A stretch of DNA of 9,858 nucleotides, taken from contig CAJCHQ010000936.1 of NCBI GenBank assembly GCA_903970295.1, positions 1 to 9,858 of the forward strand, in the 5' to 3' direction. Origin of the DNA: Bryobacterales bacterium (GTDB taxonomy: Bacteria; Cyanobacteriota; Vampirovibrionia; Obscuribacterales; Obscuribacteraceae). Positions 1 through 6,784 of the stretch are shown in pieces. Each line of letters begins with the position of its first letter. Position 1 is the stretch's first letter. A model generated the notes under the pieces. That model was not told the origin of the DNA. It was given only the letters and a program-made list of their open reading frames with translations, and did no database searches. A program made the translations under genes and the position numbers.

Positions 1-47
1 TCGTCGGGATGTACCTGCCAATTTTCACGGTCATCAATCAATTGCAT
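1..47 (-). CDS. Possible 5' end of a minus-strand gene (partial, weak)
   Basis: Reading the minus strand from an ATG at 45-47 to the left edge gives MQLIDDRENWQVHPD, which runs open out of the window. The composition (charged, Trp, His, no odd runs) is protein-like. The same frame stays open upstream of the ATG to a TAG near 108, adding residues such as CVERIKSSL that also look protein-like, but I see no ATG, GTG or TTG there. No Shine-Dalgarno sequence precedes the ATG. It could be the start of a divergent gene, a gene with a damaged 5' end, or chance. With about 15 codons visible no family can be named. Confidence 0.22.
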   Translation of the reverse strand, partial: MQLIDDRENWQVHPD

Positions 48-362
48 TAGGGACGATTTAATGCGCTCGACACAATTCAGAGACGCTGCTACGGCGCGCT
101 AACTAAACTGTTATAACGCCTTCGCCTTCCCTGCCTGCGACAAGTCTGGCGAGAACCGTTGGTCAATGGCCGACTCCAGGCTTACCCCGGATCATCCCAT
201 CACTAACCAAGAACATGAATTTCATACGCTCTGCTCGACCACGGGAATTGGGTGCCACTTTCGGCATTGCCAAGACCTTGATTAATCAGGGAAGGCAGGC
301 TGAGCACCATTGTCAGATATTCACGAAAAATGTCACGCCAAAAGCTGAATCGTATTGAACCA

Positions 363-388
363 GGGGCGTACCGATATCGGTACGCCCC
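363..388. repeat. Perfect 26-bp palindrome
   Basis: The half-site GGGGCGTACCGAT is followed directly by its exact reverse complement, giving 26 bp of dyad symmetry with no spacer. The match stops cleanly at both ends. As RNA it would fold into a hairpin of about 10-11 bp with a tiny loop. No T-run follows on either strand, so it does not look like an intrinsic terminator. A binding site for a dimeric regulator, a processed RNA hairpin or a dispersed palindromic repeat are all possible. It lies about 380 bases before the sigma factor start. Confidence 0.75.
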
Positions 389-737
389 CAAAATGGAAGT
401 GATTCCCAAAGTCATCCGTCAGATGAATTTCTGAATTTCTGACAATCCGGTCTCGCGCACAGTCGACAAAGCCGTCTAAATTCAGGGGAGACTTTGTAAC
501 AAACCTGCCCCCACTTTTAATCTTGGTAATAAACCCACCAGCATGAGTTACGAGTCCCAGCCACGCCTTTTGTCTCCCGACCCAAGACTGAAATACCCAA
601 CCTCTGCCGATTGCGCCGACATCAGATGCCGAAACTTTCTGCTTTAATTAACAGGCGTTGGATATCATTACAACCGTAGCGTCCCCGTGGACTTGCGAAC
701 TTTGTCCCCTTAATTGCGCGCGTCGGTAGATTTTTCG

Positions 738-765
738 TTTACAATCATCATTAAGGTTCTACAAT
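738..765 (+). promoter_or_regulatory. Candidate promoter abutting the sigma factor start
   Basis: TTTACA at 738-743 (5 of 6 to TTGACA) is separated by 16 bases from TACAAT at 760-765 (5 of 6 to TATAAT). The -10 box touches the ATG at 766, so transcription from it would begin near 772, after that ATG, and would favour a start at the in-frame GTG at 793. Another TACAAT sits at 740-745, with TTGCGC at 714-719 but a 20-base spacer. The arrangement may be coincidental. Confidence 0.35.
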
Positions 766-1644
766 ATGATTAAGGGTAGTGAGATCTGGGTAGTGAGCAA
801 GAGCTTGCAGGCAAAACAGACCGAAGTCGGACCCGGCAATAATGGTCCGAAAGTAGAAATAGGCAAAGGACAGGACCAGATTCATCACTGGCTTTCTGTT
901 TATTCGGATTCTCGTGATCCGTCCTTGAGAGACGCCATCATTCAGGCGTCTTTACCACTGGTGAAAAGAATTGCGTACGGTCTGGCTCGACGATCGACCG
1001 ACCCCGTCGAAGACTTAATTCAAGTCGGTTCGATCGGGCTGATTAAGGCTGTCGATCAATTCAAGCCGGATGCTGGCGCCAAGTTTCAGACTTACGCCAC
1101 ACACTTGATTACCGGTGAAATTCGCCATTACTTGAGAGACAAGACGGCGATGATCAGGGCGCCGCGTGAATTGCAAGAGTTGTCGTTCCGCATCAATCGT
1201 CTTGTCCAGGCACTCACAGCCCGCTTGGGCCGTGAACCAAGCGACTCTGAAATCGCGCACGAGCTAGAAATCCCCGTGAGCCGAGTAAATGAGGCTTATG
1301 AAGTCGATCGTCGCCGCACTTTAATATCATTAGATCAAGCTCTTTCTAACGATGCCGGCAGTGAACAATCTCTGATCGACACGCTCGTCGATGGTCGATA
1401 TCAAAGCAACCAATTGGCCAAGGAAGATCGATTCATGCTGGCTGAAGCCATCAAGCAATTGCGCGATGGTTTGCGCGAAGTAGTTCAGCTCACCTTTTAC
1501 GAGGATCTGAGTCAAACCGAAGTGGCCCGCCGGCTCGGCATATCGCAGATGCAGGTGTCGCGCCGCTTGCGAGCAGCCACTGCCGAACTCCATAAGATCA
1601 TCACCCAGAGTAAGAAAACAGGCGGTCAGAAAGGCGGCGCATGA
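766..1644 (+). CDS. Group-3 RNA polymerase sigma factor, SigF/SigB type
   Basis: An alternative sigma-70-family factor of 292 residues that would direct RNA polymerase to a special promoter set. After about 40 unconserved residues, region 2 spans residues 55-128 and includes the core-binding stretch DLIQVGSIGLIKAVDQF and the -10 recognition part ending in GEIRHYLRDK. Region 3 follows (about 134-185, with REPSDSEIAHELEI). Region 4 (225-278) ends in a helix-turn-helix, LSQTEVARRLGIS then QMQVSRRL, for -35 contact. Length and order fit SigB/SigF/SigG-type factors, not a housekeeping factor. AAGG at 753-756 supports the ATG at 766; the GTG at 793 is an alternative start. Its stop codon overlaps the ATG of the ABC ATPase (ATGA), so the two are probably translationally coupled. 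No anti-sigma factor gene is visible beside it. In Synechocystis SigF is needed for pilus formation; a similar role here is inferred from the pilus genes downstream. Confidence 0.9.
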   Translation: MIKGSEIWVVSKSLQAKQTEVGPGNNGPKVEIGKGQDQIHHWLSVYSDSRDPSLRDAIIQASLPLVKRIAYGLARRSTDPVEDLIQVGSIGLIKAVDQFKPDAGAKFQTYATHLITGEIRHYLRDKTAMIRAPRELQELSFRINRLVQALTARLGREPSDSEIAHELEIPVSRVNEAYEVDRRRTLISLDQALSNDAGSEQSLIDTLVDGRYQSNQLAKEDRFMLAEAIKQLRDGLREVVQLTFYEDLSQTEVARRLGISQMQVSRRLRAATAELHKIITQSKKTGGQKGGA

Positions 1645-2396
1645 TCGGTGCTGCTATCGAGACTGCCGAGCTGACTAAGGACATCGCCAGTCAGTTCTTG
1701 CGCAAGCGCACGCGTATTCTTGATTCTGTCAATCTGAAGGTCAACCCCAAAGAAACCTACGGTCTGCTTGGGCTGAATGGTGCTGGCAAAACGACGACTC
1801 TGAAATTACTGCTCGGATTGCTTCGTCCAACTACGGGCAAAGTCACCGTCCTTGGTGCACCAGCCGGTGACAAAAGTGTGCTCGGCAAAATCGGCTTCTT
1901 ACCAGAGAATCCTTATTTCTACTCGCATTTGACCGGTCGAGAGTGCCTGGATTTTGTCGGCTCGCTTTTCGGCTTAGTCTCAGCTGAAAGGCGAGAACGC
2001 ATTCATGCTTTGCTTAAGCAAGTGAAAATGGTCGAAGCGGCGGACGTGCCGATGCGCAAATATTCCAAAGGTATGTTGCAGCGAATTGGCATTGCCCAAT
2101 CGCTGCTCAACGACCCCGAGATAATTTTCTGGGACGAACCGATGTCCGGCCTCGACATCATCGGCCGCCGCGACGTCCGCCAGATTCTGCACGAGCTCAA
2201 AGCAAAGGGACGGACGATTTTCTTCAATTCGCATCTGCTTCCGGATGTAAATGAGGTCTGCGATAGAGTAGGTGTGTTGCACAAAGGCAGATTGATCGCC
2301 GAGCGGAAAGTCGAGAGTATATCTGATACCGGCAACTACAAAGACCTGGAAGATTACTTCCTGCAGGCAATCGGTGAGGACGGCAAGCAATCGTGA
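1641..2396 (+). CDS. ABC transporter ATP-binding protein (ABC-2 export type)
   Basis: The 251-residue cytoplasmic ATPase of an ABC exporter. Visible motifs in order: Walker A GLNGAGKT (44-51), a Q-loop region GFLPEN (85-90) lacking the usual Gln as in many CcmA/NatA-like ATPases, a signature YSKGM (141-145) in place of LSGGQ, Walker B IIFWDEP (161-167) with catalytic Glu166, the D-loop SGLD (169-172) and the H-loop His198. Length is normal for one ABC domain with a short C-terminal extension. The ATG lies inside the sigma factor stop (ATGA overlap at 1641-1644), indicating one transcript. The permease 35 bases downstream is its obvious partner. The substrate cannot be read from sequence. This family includes sodium, drug, polysaccharide and gliding-motility exporters. 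A link to pilus function is only positional. Confidence 0.92.
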   Translation: MIGAAIETAELTKDIASQFLRKRTRILDSVNLKVNPKETYGLLGLNGAGKTTTLKLLLGLLRPTTGKVTVLGAPAGDKSVLGKIGFLPENPYFYSHLTGRECLDFVGSLFGLVSAERRERIHALLKQVKMVEAADVPMRKYSKGMLQRIGIAQSLLNDPEIIFWDEPMSGLDIIGRRDVRQILHELKAKGRTIFFNSHLLPDVNEVCDRVGVLHKGRLIAERKVESISDTGNYKDLEDYFLQAIGEDGKQS

Positions 2397-2417
2397 TCAA
2401 AAGACTGCTCATGGATT

Positions 2418-2423
2418 AGGGAG
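2418..2423 (+). promoter_or_regulatory. Ribosome binding site fixing a TTG start
   Basis: AGGGAG is followed by seven bases and then TTG at 2431. The in-frame ATG at 2374 lies inside the ATPase gene and would add 19 residues of polar sequence unlike the family N-terminus. The TTG is therefore the better start. Confidence 0.7.
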
Positions 2424-2430
2424 AAATCCG

Positions 2431-3231
2431 TTGACTCAGTTAGGCAAGATCTATGCAATCGCTCTCAACACCTTCCGCGAAACCGTGCGGGATAAGATTC
2501 TCTATTCGTTCCTCGTTTTCATCGTTCTCGTCATGCTTCTCGCCATTCTTCTGGGCAGCCTCTCGGTCGGGCAAGACGAAAGAGTGCTCCGCGATTTCGG
2601 ACTAGCATCGATCAGTTTCGTGGGTGGCGTCATTGCCATTTTTGCTGGAGCCAACCTGGTTTTCAAAGAATTGGACAAACGCACGGTTTACATAATTTTC
2701 ACCAAACCGGTTACTGGCTGGCAATTCATCCTCGGCAAATACCTCGGACTTTCCTTCGCGGTTGGCGTCATGGTTCTGGCTATGGGCTTGTTCATGGGCG
2801 GCGTCCTGGCCCTGACCAACAATCATCCTTTTGCGTTCGAGCTTGGGCGACTGTCTGCTCCACTGGCACTCGTTTATCTGGAATTGGTCTTCGTGATTGC
2901 CCTGGCAACGTTTTTTTCCACCTTCGCCAATCCGATTATGAGCGTTTTGTTCACGCTCAGTCTCTGGTTGATCGGTCATTTTGGCGACTCGTTACGTGAA
3001 TTAGGGCGCCTGTCTCAGAATCAGAATTTGGCAGCGTTGATGAATTTCATCTACTGGCTCTTGCCCGATCTTGCCAGCCTGACACGTGTCCGCAACTTGC
3101 TCATGTACGGCAATCAGTACGGCAATCAGTCAGGCCACGAGGTGATCTCATATTTGAGTTGTTACGTCATCGCTTATGTTCTAATTCTTTTAGTGCTGGC
3201 GTCCATAGTCACGGAGCGGCGGGAAATATAA
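2431..3231 (+). CDS. ABC-2 type transporter permease
   Basis: The membrane subunit paired with the preceding ATPase, 266 residues from the preferred TTG start. After a short cytoplasmic N-terminus with the stretch IALNTFRETVRDK (typical of ABC-2 permeases just before the first helix), about six hydrophobic segments are visible, approximately at 2505-2565, 2605-2655, 2740-2810, 2860-2920, 2930-2975 and 3145-3215. The segment KELDKRTVYIIFTKPVTGWQ after the second helix matches the usual cytoplasmic coupling loop. Length fits a single ABC-2 permease that dimerises. A strong AGGGAG site supports TTG at 2431; the longer ATG start at 2374 would overlap the ATPase gene by 23 bases. Only four bases separate its stop from the prepilin peptidase start, so it belongs to the same operon. 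The substrate is unknown. Confidence 0.85.
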   Translation: MTQLGKIYAIALNTFRETVRDKILYSFLVFIVLVMLLAILLGSLSVGQDERVLRDFGLASISFVGGVIAIFAGANLVFKELDKRTVYIIFTKPVTGWQFILGKYLGLSFAVGVMVLAMGLFMGGVLALTNNHPFAFELGRLSAPLALVYLELVFVIALATFFSTFANPIMSVLFTLSLWLIGHFGDSLRELGRLSQNQNLAALMNFIYWLLPDLASLTRVRNLLMYGNQYGNQSGHEVISYLSCYVIAYVLILLVLASIVTERREI

Positions 3232-3235
3232 GAGT

Positions 3236-4825
3236 ATGACTGCCGATCCTACTACCCCCATCGGACACCTCGTCACCTTCTTCAGCTGGAAAGATGCCAT
3301 CTGGGAATTTGCTTTGGGGGTTTCGGTCGGCAGCTTCTTGAACGTGCTTGCCTTGCGCACGTTGGCCGAAAGAAATGTGATCTGGCCACCATCAAGTTGC
3401 ATGCATTGCGACAAGCGACTGGGCATTTTCGACCTAATTCCGATCGCTTCTTACATGCTGCTGAAAGGACGTTGCCGCTACTGCAAACAAAGAATTTCCT
3501 GGCAATACCCTTTTGTCGAACTTGTCACTGGAATTATGTTCGTGGTCGTACTGCAAAGTTTCGGCCTCGATTTTGGCGTTCCCTACCACCCTGGAGTTTT
3601 GAATCCAAGCGCTTTCAGCTTCCAGGGCTGGGCGATGGTGGTCTTCGTCAGCATCCTGATCGTTCTTTGCATTACAGACTTTCGCGAAAAACTCTTACCG
3701 CACGAAATCACTTACCCGTCCATGCTACTTGGTATCTCATATAGTGCCTTCACTCGCCCTGACGGACTAATGAATTGCCTCGCCGGCGTTGGTATTAGTT
3801 ACATAGTTTTCGATTTCCTGGCATTCTACGGATTGATTCTCTACCGCTGGTCTCACAAAGAAGCAGACGGGGCTGAGGAGGGCCTAGAAGAAGAAACCGA
3901 GCAAGAAGAACCGCAGCAAGCCGGGCACCAAAGTGTCGAATCCGAGCCCTGGTGGCAGATGATGTTTCGGCCGGCGAATGAGATTGCAGAACAAAACCAA
4001 CTAAGCAAGAAGGGCAAAAGATCAGCTGCTGCCACCCTTGCAACAGCTCAAATTTCCTCACCACAAAAGTCCAATCACTGCACCCCTCTGACCGATGCAA
4101 ATGTCGCGCCTGTGACCGATACAGATATCGCTGCGACAGTCGTCCCTGAACAAGATCCAGTCGTGGCGCCGATTGACAGTCGCGAAATCGATTCGCTCCT
4201 AATCAGTGGGAGCGGACCGATCAAATTTTCCAGTCGGCTGCGCCAACAAACGGAGACAAAAAAGAATGGCGACAGTAGTTCGGATCTGGAGTTTGATCCC
4301 TTCATCGATCAAACTTTCAATGTGAACGGCGAAGAGCCCAATCAAGACCTGGACGACGAATCGGATGAAGACTTCGAGGTGATGGGCGGGGGCGATGCCG
4401 TGCTCGCGGCTGTGATTGCCGCATGGTTGGGACTGAGCGGACTCGGATTCACATTGCTGGGAGGTTTTTTGCTCGGCACCTGCATGGGCGCAGGCTATCT
4501 TCTCCATGAAATGCACCTGCACGGCAGCCTCAACTCCGCCTTAAAAAAAATCGCGTTATGGTGCGGAATTCTCTTGCTTCTATTCGAAGGCGTCTGGATA
4601 TCTTTAGGCAGATTGTACGCGTCAGGAGGCACTCAGTTCATCTATGACCCGAGCCAACCATTGATCATTGCCGCCCTGGCTATATTCTTTGGTTCACTGC
4701 TGGGCATCATTGCCACGGGCCGAAAGTACTCTAAACCATTCCCATTCGGTCCGGCCCTGGCAGTGGCCGCCACCGCCTCAATCTTCTGGAATAATGTCGT
4801 GACGTCGAGTGGGGGGATGCGCTGA
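3236..4825 (+). CDS. pilD: Prepilin peptidase (A24 family) with a large internal insertion
   Basis: An inner-membrane aspartyl protease that cleaves the leader of type IV prepilins and pseudopilins and usually N-methylates the new N-terminus. The N-terminal domain shows GSFLNVLALR (32-41), two zinc-type pairs C55/C58 and C80/C83, and YPFVELVTGIMF. The first catalytic Asp is D148 (CITDFREKLLPHEITYP). The second is D387 in GGGDAVLAA, standing for the family GxGD motif, and PFGPALAVAA (503-512) is the usual C-terminal motif. The two Asp residues are 239 apart, against roughly 60-65 in typical enzymes. Residues about 206-382 form an acidic, Gln/Ser/Thr-rich, non-hydrophobic insertion ending in DLDDESDEDFEV. 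Between GGGD and PFGP there is also about 50 residues more than usual, including an extra hydrophobic segment. At 529 residues it is about twice the family length. It starts four bases after the permease stop. All key residues are present, so activity is likely. Confidence 0.88.
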   Translation: MTADPTTPIGHLVTFFSWKDAIWEFALGVSVGSFLNVLALRTLAERNVIWPPSSCMHCDKRLGIFDLIPIASYMLLKGRCRYCKQRISWQYPFVELVTGIMFVVVLQSFGLDFGVPYHPGVLNPSAFSFQGWAMVVFVSILIVLCITDFREKLLPHEITYPSMLLGISYSAFTRPDGLMNCLAGVGISYIVFDFLAFYGLILYRWSHKEADGAEEGLEEETEQEEPQQAGHQSVESEPWWQMMFRPANEIAEQNQLSKKGKRSAAATLATAQISSPQKSNHCTPLTDANVAPVTDTDIAATVVPEQDPVVAPIDSREIDSLLISGSGPIKFSSRLRQQTETKKNGDSSSDLEFDPFIDQTFNVNGEEPNQDLDDESDEDFEVMGGGDAVLAAVIAAWLGLSGLGFTLLGGFLLGTCMGAGYLLHEMHLHGSLNSALKKIALWCGILLLLFEGVWISLGRLYASGGTQFIYDPSQPLIIAALAIFFGSLLGIIATGRKYSKPFPFGPALAVAATASIFWNNVVTSSGGMR

Positions 4826-4891
4826 ATCTGCCGCATCTGGTATCAGCACGGAGGCAGCAAACTTCTTTCCGTCAGTCGATCCTAACCTCGA

Positions 4892-4897
4892 TATAAT
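4892..4897 (+). promoter_or_regulatory. Candidate promoter for the pilM cluster
   Basis: A perfect TATAAT lies in the 136-bp gap before the PilM-PilN gene. With a 17-base spacer the -35 would be CCGTCA at 4869-4874, matching TTGACA at only three positions, so an activator or extended contacts may be needed. The predicted start near 4904 leaves a leader of about 58 bases. No SigF-like -10/-35 pair was recognised here. Confidence 0.45.
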
Positions 4898-4947
4898 GAA
4901 CCTTAAGTGGGAGCCGTCTTCATACATGCTGTTCAATTCCACTCACT

Positions 4948-4953
4948 GAAGGA
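4948..4953 (+). promoter_or_regulatory. Ribosome binding site fixing the GTG start of pilM-pilN
   Basis: GAAGGA is followed by eight bases and the GTG at 4962. The protein then begins MFSFGKKKAPILGLDI, the normal N-terminus for PilM, so the start is well supported. Confidence 0.75.
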
Positions 4954-4961
4954 CCCAGGCT

Positions 4962-6776
4962 GTGTTTAGTTTTGGCAAGAAGAAAGCACCAATTTTGGGG
5001 CTAGATATCAACAGCGACAGCATGACTTTGATTCAGCTCGAGAAAACGCGGGCGGGCATCGAGGTGGAGAGATTCTCCTGTGCTCCGACTCCGGGAAACG
5101 CCATTAGAGAAGGCATCATCGCCGACCCCGAAGTGATCGGATCGGTTGTCCGTGACCTGCTCATTAATTCTAATGTGCAGCCGTCTGGTCCGGCGCCTTT
5201 AATCAATGTTGCTGTACCGGCGCAGGCTGTGGTTATCCGACTGATGCCTGTGCCTATAGGCATGCCACCGGAAGAGCTAGCCGATGTGGTTACTCAGGAG
5301 GCGACCAACCATGTGCCTTTCCCGATCGAAGATGCCAATCTCGATTGGGCGCAAATGCCGGCAACCGAGCGAACCGATGCTGATGGTGTCAGGCGCATCG
5401 ATATTATTCTGGCGGCGATTCAACGTTCAATCATCGAAAGCTATTGGCGCATGGCTGACAGTGCCGGCGTCAAACTCGGAAGAGTCGACATCTCATCGTT
5501 GGCGGTCGTGCGCAGCTTAGCCAACGCCGGCTACATGGGCGCGGCAGGACACCTTTCGATGGTCGTTAATATTCGACATGACGCCACCGACATTAATATC
5601 GTGCGCAGCGCCATGCCACTTTTCGGCAGATCAATTATGGTCGGTCTCGATTCTCTAACTGAGGCTGTGTCACGCAGCCTGCAAATACATTTCAATGAGG
5701 CGCAAGACCTGCTGCCGGAAATCATCCTCTTCGGAGCGCCGACAGACGACCTGCGGCTCGGACAAGCAGGGCAAGTAGCGCGCACCATATTTAGTGACAT
5801 CGCAGACGAGCTTGTGCGATCACTGGACTTCTACAAGTCGCAAGTGGGAGATGTCAAAATCGATCAAATCTTGCTCAGCGGTCCGGGTTGTATGATCCAA
5901 AATTTGGATCAGTATATTTCCAACCGTATGGGTATTCGCGCGCTTGTCGCCGATCCCATGCGCGATATTGTTTTCGAGCCAGACTTGATCGTCGACAGCA
6001 TGCGACCGATTCTGGCAGCACTCGTCGGTTGTTCGATTGAACCCAGCTGGAATCCGTCTTTCACCGTCGATCTCGACTTAAATAAAGAAGGACGTTTGCC
6101 GGTCCTCTACGACGAACGCAAAACTATGCTGATGCCGGCGGATCAAAGACCCGCCCCCTGGTTCAAACCAGCGCTTTTGACTTCTGCCGCGATCCTCGCC
6201 TTGAGTTTAGCCGCCTGGGGTTTCATCGAGCAGTTCGAAATGCCTCGTCAGGCTAAGGAACTCGCGCGCGTAAACGCCGAAATCGCGAGCAATCGCCAGA
6301 AACTTACCGAACTCAATTTGCTCAAAAAGAACAACGACACTCTTTCGACCAAGAAAAAAATTCTCGATCGTATCGTTAAAAAATATCAGCATTGGTCGAC
6401 AATACTCGATGAGATCCGCAACAAAACGCCAAATTCTTTGCACATCGAAGCGATTGTTTTCGATCAAGATTCTCTCAAGATAGTGGGGCAAAGCACTGAT
6501 TTTGCGGCGATTTCGGAGCTGACAGTCAATCTCAACGAATCAGACAATTTCAGTGAGTGCACCGTAGAATCAGCAACGCGCTCCGAGAAAGATCCTGAGG
6601 TTGTGAACTTCATAGTCCTGGCCAAACTGGAAGCTAGCGACAGCCCGATCCTGACTGTCGCACCGCCTGCGATGCCAAATCCGATAACGAGCGTCACCGA
6701 TGCCTCGAAGAAAATGCTGCCAGCGATAGGCAAGACACTAGGACTCAGACTCGAATCAATGCCGGATCAACCATAG
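4962..6776 (+). CDS. PilM-PilN fusion protein, type IV pilus alignment complex
   Basis: A 604-residue fusion of two normally separate pilus assembly proteins. Residues 10-360 are PilM, the cytoplasmic actin-like protein: ILGLDINSDSMTLIQL (phosphate-1 region, 11-26), then the AVPAQAVVIRLMPVP and EATNHVPFPIEDANLDW segments, and ILLSGPGC with NRMGI (303-325, adenosine-side region). The phosphate-2 region VVNIRHDATDINIV (201-214) has Asn203 and Arg205 where PilM proteins usually have Asp and Gly. A linker of about 40 residues leads to one membrane helix (402-421), a coiled coil (425-475) and a PilN-like periplasmic domain (476-557, HWSTILDEIRNKTPNSLHIEAI). A Pro-rich tail of about 45 residues follows. 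The topology is coherent, with PilM in the cytoplasm and PilN in the periplasm. No stop codon, frameshift or internal start signal breaks the join, though a sequencing-level fusion cannot be excluded by eye. PilO follows eight bases later. Confidence 0.85.
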   Translation: MFSFGKKKAPILGLDINSDSMTLIQLEKTRAGIEVERFSCAPTPGNAIREGIIADPEVIGSVVRDLLINSNVQPSGPAPLINVAVPAQAVVIRLMPVPIGMPPEELADVVTQEATNHVPFPIEDANLDWAQMPATERTDADGVRRIDIILAAIQRSIIESYWRMADSAGVKLGRVDISSLAVVRSLANAGYMGAAGHLSMVVNIRHDATDINIVRSAMPLFGRSIMVGLDSLTEAVSRSLQIHFNEAQDLLPEIILFGAPTDDLRLGQAGQVARTIFSDIADELVRSLDFYKSQVGDVKIDQILLSGPGCMIQNLDQYISNRMGIRALVADPMRDIVFEPDLIVDSMRPILAALVGCSIEPSWNPSFTVDLDLNKEGRLPVLYDERKTMLMPADQRPAPWFKPALLTSAAILALSLAAWGFIEQFEMPRQAKELARVNAEIASNRQKLTELNLLKKNNDTLSTKKKILDRIVKKYQHWSTILDEIRNKTPNSLHIEAIVFDQDSLKIVGQSTDFAAISELTVNLNESDNFSECTVESATRSEKDPEVVNFIVLAKLEASDSPILTVAPPAMPNPITSVTDASKKMLPAIGKTLGLRLESMPDQP

Positions 6777-6784
6777 GAAGAGCA

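Larger units (their letters stand above)
48..765. other. Long intergenic region without a supported gene
   Basis: About 700 bases without a convincing coding region. The longest frame is a 70-codon minus-strand ORF at 203-415. It has no ribosome binding site, and part of it is simply the translation of the 26-bp palindrome at 363-388, so I treat it as chance. A 34-codon plus-strand ORF at 543-647 also lacks a binding site. I see no tRNA, rRNA or recognisable riboswitch. A promoter-like pair TTGTAA (494-499), 16 bases, TTTAAT (516-521) could start a long leader for the sigma gene, but this is weak. The region may hold the divergent control region for the left-edge gene and the sigma factor, or an unrecognised small RNA. 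Confidence 0.5.

Noticed and set aside
203..415. 70-codon minus-strand ORF
   Set aside because: No ribosome binding site, no recognisable family, and part of it is the translation of the 26-bp palindrome.
543..647. 34-codon plus-strand ORF beginning MSYESQPRLL
   Set aside because: No Shine-Dalgarno sequence and no recognisable features; this length is expected by chance.
1980..2390. 136-codon minus-strand ORF across the ABC ATPase gene
   Set aside because: It lies opposite the Walker B, signature and H-loop codons of a clear ABC ATPase and shows no domain of its own.
4543..4550. A8 run in the peptidase gene as a phase-variation tract
   Set aside because: Eight A residues encoding Lys codons are not long enough to argue for a contingency locus without strain data.
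4828..4857. CTGCC ... GGCAG inverted repeat after the peptidase gene as a terminator
   Set aside because: The stem is only five base pairs with a 20-base loop, and only a broken T-tract follows.
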